Assembly: GCA_005778355.1 (NCBI GenBank)
Contig: SXON01000168.1
Span: 1 to 49,115, forward strand
DNA length: 49,115 bases
Direction: 5' to 3'
DNA from: Pseudomonadota bacterium
GTDB lineage: Bacteria > Myxococcota_A > UBA796 > SXON01
In this document: positions 44,976-49,115 of the stretch, piece after piece
Position numbering within the stretch: position 1 is the first letter of the stretch
How the letters are laid out: each line of letters starts with the position of its first letter
The notes under the pieces: generated by a model
What the model was told of the DNA's origin: nothing
The model's input: the letters and a program-made list of their open reading frames with translations, nothing else
Databases searched by the model: none
Made by a program: the position numbers and the translations under genes

Positions 44976-45278
44976 TCAGTCTTTGAAGATCGCGTTGAGG
45001 AAGTCGAGACCGTTCTCGTTCTCGCCGATCGACTGGCCGGCCTGGAGCTTCTGGCCGAGCAGGTAGGCGTCGTAGACGAAGACGAAGTTGATGAAGCCGA
45101 GGATGCCGCCGAGGCCGAAGGTGCACACCGCGACCACGATCACGCCGATCATGATGCCGAGGGTGATCATGAACTTCTTCTTCTGCCCCATCAGGAAGTA
45201 GCCGAGGCCCGGGACGAACCAGTTGGCGACAGCGAGAATGATGGGGTTGGCATCGGGCTTGGAAATCATCTGGCCCAT
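44976..45278 (-). CDS. Small TM2-like membrane protein
   Basis: Encodes 100 residues. A short N-terminal stretch (MGQMISKPDANP) is followed by a Pro/Gly-containing helix (ILAVANWFVPGLGYFLMGQ), a basic turn (KKK) and a strong hydrophobic segment (ITLGIMIGVIVVAVCTFGLG). The VPGLGYFLMGQKKK pattern resembles TM2/DUF5683-type small membrane proteins. GGAG lies about six bases before the ATG. It heads the run leading to glyQS. A terminator-like G-run and hairpin (CTTGC/GCAAG near 45361-45377) lie in the 151-base gap upstream. Confidence 0.8.
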   Translation of the reverse strand: MGQMISKPDANPIILAVANWFVPGLGYFLMGQKKKFMITLGIMIGVIVVAVCTFGLGGILGFINFVFVYDAYLLGQKLQAGQSIGENENGLDFLNAIFKD

Positions 45279-45429
45279 GGAAAACTCCGGCGGGAAGGAA
45301 GGTGGCCTGCGAACTACGACGCGGCGAAGCGCCGTGTGAGCGGCGCGAGATTAGTGCGGGCTTGCTCGCCGGGCAAGGGGGACGGGGGGGGTTTTTCGCC
45401 CGGCCGGTCAGAAAAGCGGGGCCTTCACC

Positions 45430-46134
45430 CTACAACTCCACCGGGGTGGGGAAAACCGGGATGAGGCCGTCCTCGAAGGCGACGAACTGGTAGAGGTCGG
45501 TGCCCGCCTCCCCGTTGCTCCGTGCCACCGTGAGCTCGATCACCACCTGTCCAGCCGGCACGCCGAAGATCGCGTACTCGCCCGTCTTGCCGGTCGACTC
45601 GCCGGCCGCGAGCACCACCCCCTCGTCGTCGAGGTAGCAGGCGTCGAGCGCGAGGTCGCCCGAGACATAGGCGAGCAACTCGGCGTCGGGCAACGGCGGC
45701 CAGGAGGTAAAGTCGTCGACCCCCGGGACGACGGCCAGCGCCTGCCCGCTCACGAAGCCGCCCTCGGCCGTGTAGTTCGCGCAGGCTTCCCAGCGAGCGC
45801 GCTCCTCGGTGGCCCAGTCCTCCGTCGAGAGCCAGGGATAGCCGGCGCCCGCGTCGAAGTCGCTCACCCCGGAGGTGCCGGAGAAGGCGGTCGGAACGTA
45901 GCCGTCTTTCTCCACGCCCACGAAGAACGGGGCGCCGGCCGGCACCGTCACCGAGAAGGCCCCGTCGGCGTCGGTCGTGGCCACGCCGAAGGGCTCGCCC
46001 GCGCCGTTGAGCGCGGTGACGGTGGCGTCGCCCACGGCGTTGCCCGCGTTGGCTGGGGCGTCGAGCACCGTGCCCGTCATCTGGACCTCGGTGATCATCG
46101 GGTCGCAGGCGAGGAGGAAGAGAATGATGGTCAC
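45430..46134 (-). CDS. Lipoprotein with carboxypeptidase-regulatory-like domain
   Basis: Encodes 234 residues. The GTG start overlaps the upstream stop (GTGA) and gives MTIILFLLAC, a very short lipoprotein signal (Cys10). Asp follows the Cys, which in enteric bacteria means inner-membrane retention. Residues about 20-75 match a CarboxypepD_reg/CNA-B-like beta sandwich (GTVLDAPANAG, DADGAFSVTVPAG, VGVEKDGYVPTAF). A second similar fold may occupy the C-terminal half (VSGQALAVVPGV, YAIFGVPAGQVVIELTV). It is the last gene of the mgtE-recO run. Role unknown, probably extracellular binding. Confidence 0.8.
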   Translation of the reverse strand: MTIILFLLACDPMITEVQMTGTVLDAPANAGNAVGDATVTALNGAGEPFGVATTDADGAFSVTVPAGAPFFVGVEKDGYVPTAFSGTSGVSDFDAGAGYPWLSTEDWATEERARWEACANYTAEGGFVSGQALAVVPGVDDFTSWPPLPDAELLAYVSGDLALDACYLDDEGVVLAAGESTGKTGEYAIFGVPAGQVVIELTVARSNGEAGTDLYQFVAFEDGLIPVFPTPVEL

Positions 46135-46796
46135 GACGAGTCTCCGAAGAAGTACAGCGCGAAAACCACGTCGCCGGCGTCGGCCACGTAGTGTTCCTCG
46201 GCGGTTCCCGCGTGCACGTAGATGTCGCCCGGCTGGGCGACGGCGGCGAAGTAGGTGGGGAGCCCCTCGGCGGCGCGGGCGACGGTGCCATCCTCGGCCA
46301 CCACCCAGCAGGTAGCGGGCTCGTCGTTCACGGTGAGCGTGGCGCAGTCGATGTCGGCGGTGGCCGGCGTGCCGAGCACGAGCACGCCGCCGTCGCGAGC
46401 GCCGTCGACCCACCGGTCGCCGTCGCCGTCGAGCGCGTCGAACAGGTCTTCCAGCCAGGCGTCGTCGGCCGCGAAGAGCGCGCCGCTGAACCAGCTGCCG
46501 TCGTCGGCTGGCGCGTCGCCCGCCCACACCGCCGGGCGAGACAGCTCGGTGCTCACCCGGACGTTGAGCGGCGTGGACGGGACAATCTCGACCTGCCAGT
46601 AGCCCGGGTAGTCCTCGTAGGGCTGGCTCGCCGCAACCGGCTCTTCCTCGAAGGGCTCGAGCCAGAAGCTCACGTGCCCCTCGGCGAGCACGGTCTCCTC
46701 GCTGGCGTCGGGGCTCGCGTACACCCAGCCCGACCAGGTGACGGCGGTGTCGCTGTCCTCACTGCTGTAGATGCAGGCCGCGAGCAGGAGCCACAT
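46131..46796 (-). CDS. Lipoprotein of unknown function
   Basis: Encodes 221 residues. MWLLLAAC is an ultra-short lipoprotein signal (Cys8), followed by an acidic SSEDSD tether. The mature domain is acidic and beta-rich with two Cys near residue 150 (CATLTVNDEPATCW), which probably form a disulfide. It contains no recognised motif. ATG 46796 lies four bases after the recO stop, and its stop overlaps the next lipoprotein start, so the pair is transcribed with recO and mgtE. Confidence 0.78.
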   Translation of the reverse strand: MWLLLAACIYSSEDSDTAVTWSGWVYASPDASEETVLAEGHVSFWLEPFEEEPVAASQPYEDYPGYWQVEIVPSTPLNVRVSTELSRPAVWAGDAPADDGSWFSGALFAADDAWLEDLFDALDGDGDRWVDGARDGGVLVLGTPATADIDCATLTVNDEPATCWVVAEDGTVARAAEGLPTYFAAVAQPGDIYVHAGTAEEHYVADAGDVVFALYFFGDSS

Positions 46797-46800
46797 GGCT

Positions 46801-47415
46801 TCAGCCTAGCCTGTCCACGAGCGCCCTCGCGCCAAGCTCATGGCCGAGATGGGCCCGGACGGCGTCGTACACCAGCGCCTCGGCCTCCGCGTCGAGATGC
46901 TCGTCGAGGCCATCGCGCAAGGGCAGCCGGCGTAGCCGCTCGAGGCGCTCGATGGCCCGCAGCACCTCGGGGCCCACGCCCGCGAAGGTGAGTGTCTTGA
47001 GTTGCACGGCGGCGAGGAACGCCCGGCCGGGCGAACCCTGCGCCGCGTCGAGCACGAGGAGCGCGGTCTCCAAGAGTGCATAGAGCCTAGGCTCCGGCTG
47101 GCCCTCGTGCACGAAGGCCCCCACCAGCTCGCAGGCGTACTGCGCCAGGGCCAACCGGCCATAGTCGCCACGCAAGCCGAGCCGGGCCTCCTCCACCTCG
47201 GCGTCCAAAAGGGTGTCCATCCCGCCCTCCCGGCCTCGCAACGACAAGCGCGCCCTCGTCGCGACATCGAGCCCCCGCGGGCGCTTCTGTCCCCCGCGCA
47301 GGAAGGCGACGACGCGTCCCTCGTCGGGGACCACGAATCGCAAGATGAGATCGTTGTCGCCGTAGGGTTGTCTCGACACCACCACGCCCACGCGCTCGCG
47401 CCCCGGATCGCGCAT
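46801..47415 (-). CDS. recO: DNA repair protein RecO
   Basis: Encodes 204 residues, short compared with the usual 230-250. The N-terminal OB fold is recognisable (VSRQPYGDNDLILRFVVPDEG, then VVAFLRGGQK and RARLSLRGREGG), followed by the helical domain (LALAQYACELVGAFVHEGQPEPRLYALLE). The zinc-binding Cys cluster found in many RecO proteins is absent. RecO loads RecA onto SSB-coated DNA with RecR. Start and mgtE stop share one base (TGATG). The coupling to a magnesium transporter is unusual. Confidence 0.9.
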   Translation of the reverse strand: MRDPGRERVGVVVSRQPYGDNDLILRFVVPDEGRVVAFLRGGQKRPRGLDVATRARLSLRGREGGMDTLLDAEVEEARLGLRGDYGRLALAQYACELVGAFVHEGQPEPRLYALLETALLVLDAAQGSPGRAFLAAVQLKTLTFAGVGPEVLRAIERLERLRRLPLRDGLDEHLDAEAEALVYDAVRAHLGHELGARALVDRLG

Positions 47416-48758
47416 CAGGACAGGAGCAGCGCCGCGACGCTCAGGTAGATCGTGAGCCCGACGCCGTCCATCGCGGTGGTGACAAAGGGGCCGGTGGCGA
47501 TCGCCGGGTCGACGCCGAAACGCCGGAGCGACAGCGGCACGAGCGTGCCCACCAGCGACGCGCTGGTCATCCCCGTGATCACCGCCACCGCCACGCTCGC
47601 CGCCACGTCGGCCTCGCCGAATCGAAGCAGGCAGTAGCCGCCGATTGCCACCGCGAAGACCACGCCCAGGAAGAGCCCGTTGAACACCTCGGCGCCCACC
47701 GCGCGCGCCACACCGGTGTCGATGCGACCGGTCGCGATGCCACGCACCGTCACCGTGGCGGCCTGGATGCCGACGTTGCCCTCCATGCCCATCACGATGG
47801 GGATGAAGCCGGCGAGCACGATCTCCGCCTTGATCATCCCGTCGAAGGCCGAGATCAGCTCGCTGATGAGCAGGCCGCCGAGCAGCGTGATGGTGAGCCA
47901 GGGGAGCCGTCGTAAGGCGTTGCGCACACGCCCGCCGGGCTCGTCCTCCGTCTCGCGCACACCGGCCATGAGCAGCATGTCTTCGGCGGCCTCGTCCTTG
48001 ATGACGTCGATGACGTCGTCGACCGTGACAATACCCAGCAAACGCCGCGCCTCGTCAACCACCGGCACGGCGAGCAAATCGTACTTGGCCGCCACGCGCG
48101 CCACTTCTTCCTGGTCGGTCTCCGCGCGCACGCTCAGCACGTCGGTGGACATGATGTCGGCGAGCTTGGTGCTCGGCGGGTGAGTGAGCAAGTTGCGCAG
48201 CGAGGTGACGCCCACCAGCTGCCCATCGTCGTTCTCGACGTAGGCGTAGTAGATGAGCTCGTGGTCCGCTGCTTCCTGTACGGCGGCGATCGCGTCGCGA
48301 CAGGTGAGGTTGTCCTGGAGCCGAAAGGCGAGCGGCGACATGATGCCGCCGGCGGTGTCGGAGGCGTAGCCGAGGAGCTCCTCCACCTCCTCGCGGGCCT
48401 CGCCCTGCATGCGCTGGAGGATGCTCTCGCGTAGCTCCTCGGGCAGGCGGCCGAGAAGGTCGGTCTGGTCGTCGGCGGCGAGGTGCTCGAAGAGCGCCAC
48501 GAAGCGCTCCGGCGGCATGTCGCCGGCGATGTGCAACAGATCGTCGCCCTGCAAGGACGTGAGCACGGCAGCCGCCATGCCGTCGTCTTTGACGTTGGCG
48601 AAGACGAGGCGCTGCTCCGGCGCCGTGAGGTGGCCGAGGACGGCGGCTAGGTCTTCAGCGCGAGACTTGGCGATGACCTTGGCGAGCGGCGCGGCGTGGC
48701 CGCGTCGTGCCAGGCGCCGGATCGCGTCGACCCGCTGGACGAGGAGGTTCTCGGCCAT
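47415..48758 (-). CDS. mgtE: MgtE-type magnesium transporter
   Basis: Encodes 447 residues, the family's usual length. The order is N-domain (superhelical, LPEELRESILQRMQGEAREE), two CBS domains (MSPLAFRLQDN, then MSTDVLSVRAETDQEEVA and LLGIVTVDDVID), a connecting helix, and five transmembrane helices (ITLLGGLLISELISAFDG, FIPIVMGMEGNVGIQAATV and others). Mg2+ binding by the N and CBS domains closes the channel. It starts three bases after the RodZ-like gene and overlaps recO. Confidence 0.96.
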   Translation of the reverse strand: MAENLLVQRVDAIRRLARRGHAAPLAKVIAKSRAEDLAAVLGHLTAPEQRLVFANVKDDGMAAAVLTSLQGDDLLHIAGDMPPERFVALFEHLAADDQTDLLGRLPEELRESILQRMQGEAREEVEELLGYASDTAGGIMSPLAFRLQDNLTCRDAIAAVQEAADHELIYYAYVENDDGQLVGVTSLRNLLTHPPSTKLADIMSTDVLSVRAETDQEEVARVAAKYDLLAVPVVDEARRLLGIVTVDDVIDVIKDEAAEDMLLMAGVRETEDEPGGRVRNALRRLPWLTITLLGGLLISELISAFDGMIKAEIVLAGFIPIVMGMEGNVGIQAATVTVRGIATGRIDTGVARAVGAEVFNGLFLGVVFAVAIGGYCLLRFGEADVAASVAVAVITGMTSASLVGTLVPLSLRRFGVDPAIATGPFVTTAMDGVGLTIYLSVAALLLS

Positions 48759-48761
48759 AGG

Positions 48762-49115
48762 CTACCCTCCACGGTCGTCCTCGAACACGATCCGCCGCGG
48801 TCGCGATTGCGCGCCGAGTGGCCGGAGGGTGTTCCCGTTGTACACGAGCGTGACGCCGCTCAGCTCGTCGAGCTCCACCTCGAGACGGTCATGCGCCGCG
48901 AACTTCACCTGCTTACCCGGGGCGAGTTTCCCCTCGTGCACCGGTCGACCGTCCGAGCTTACCCGGGCCCCGACACCGCTCGCCGACGTGATTAGCAAGA
49001 CCTGGTCGGGCGGAACGCCCAGCGCCTCCTCCCCGTCGGACCGCAGCCCACGAGCGGCCAGGAACACCGCGAGCAGCACCGAGGCGGCCAGCGCGGCGTA
49101 GAGTGCCTGGCGCGA
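48762..49115 (-). CDS. RodZ-like protein, C-terminal part (runs off the window)
   Basis: Only the last 117 codons are present. A transmembrane helix is visible (ALYAALAASVLLAVFLAARG), then about 90 residues that match the DUF4115 periplasmic domain of RodZ-like proteins: LLITSASGVGARVSSDGRPV, VKFAAHDRLEVELD and VTLVYNGNTLRPLGAQ. The N-terminal HTH_25 domain expected of RodZ would lie beyond the right edge. RodZ links MreB to the envelope; mreB itself is 35 kb away. The stop is three bases before mgtE. Confidence 0.7.
   Translation of the reverse strand, partial: SRQALYAALAASVLLAVFLAARGLRSDGEEALGVPPDQVLLITSASGVGARVSSDGRPVHEGKLAPGKQVKFAAHDRLEVELDELSGVTLVYNGNTLRPLGAQSRPRRIVFEDDRGG

Overview
The window is about 70% G+C, densely packed, and reads like the chromosome of a Gram-negative bacterium of the former Deltaproteobacteria, most likely Myxococcota or a close relative. 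The grounds are MopE-like Ca-binding motifs, FG-GAP and PKD-type secreted lipoproteins, a membrane-anchored Ser/Thr kinase, and the alpha2-beta2 glycyl-tRNA synthetase. The lineage is inferred from gene content; there is no rRNA or other marker here to prove it.

Layout. 1-783: end of an upstream gene, a structured non-coding stretch with strong hairpins, tRNA-Gln(TTG) on the minus strand with a duplicated 3' end, and a 10-bp palindrome. 784-6527: a small secreted protein, a MerR regulator coupled to a vWA protein, a convergent MoxR ATPase/CoxE-like vWA pair, and a NYN-LOTUS protein. 6667-12404 (minus): SppA, a TPR-like exported protein, a Ser/Thr kinase, a PduO-type adenosyltransferase and an unknown gene. 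12514-16171 (plus): zinc-ribbon membrane protein, MreB, a 57-residue DUF4236 protein and an FG-GAP lipoprotein. 16179-23682 (minus): Lhr-type helicase, PdeM nuclease, an ARPP-1 (DUF6569) lipoprotein and three further exported proteins. 23681-29852: two small exported proteins, an NTPase with TPR-like repeats that appears to start at ATC, and a 1054-residue PKD/propeller lipoprotein. 29857-37651 (minus): pyruvate phosphate dikinase followed by two large propeller lipoproteins. 37790-39064: a RAYT-like (Y1/HUH) transposase gene sitting exactly between two arrays of a 62-bp hairpin repeat. 39171-49115: a MopE/FG-GAP lipoprotein, glyQS with two membrane proteins upstream, and a compact run rodZ-like, mgtE, recO and two lipoproteins.

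How it fits together. Housekeeping genes (mreB, ppdK, glyQS, recO, mgtE, sppA) are repeatedly followed, in overlapping frames, by poorly conserved surface lipoproteins. At least nine of these have extremely short signal sequences with the lipobox Cys at position 8-10 and no basic residue. Start codons often lie 7-9 bases behind a -10-like hexamer, so leaderless transcripts seem common. Two word-level anomalies stand out: the palindrome GTCGCGAC occurs about thirty times across the whole window, and TGATACA/TGTATCA occurs nine times but only before position 10.5 kb. The most unusual unit is the RAYT gene with its flanking 62-bp arrays, whose stems differ between arrays by compensating changes.
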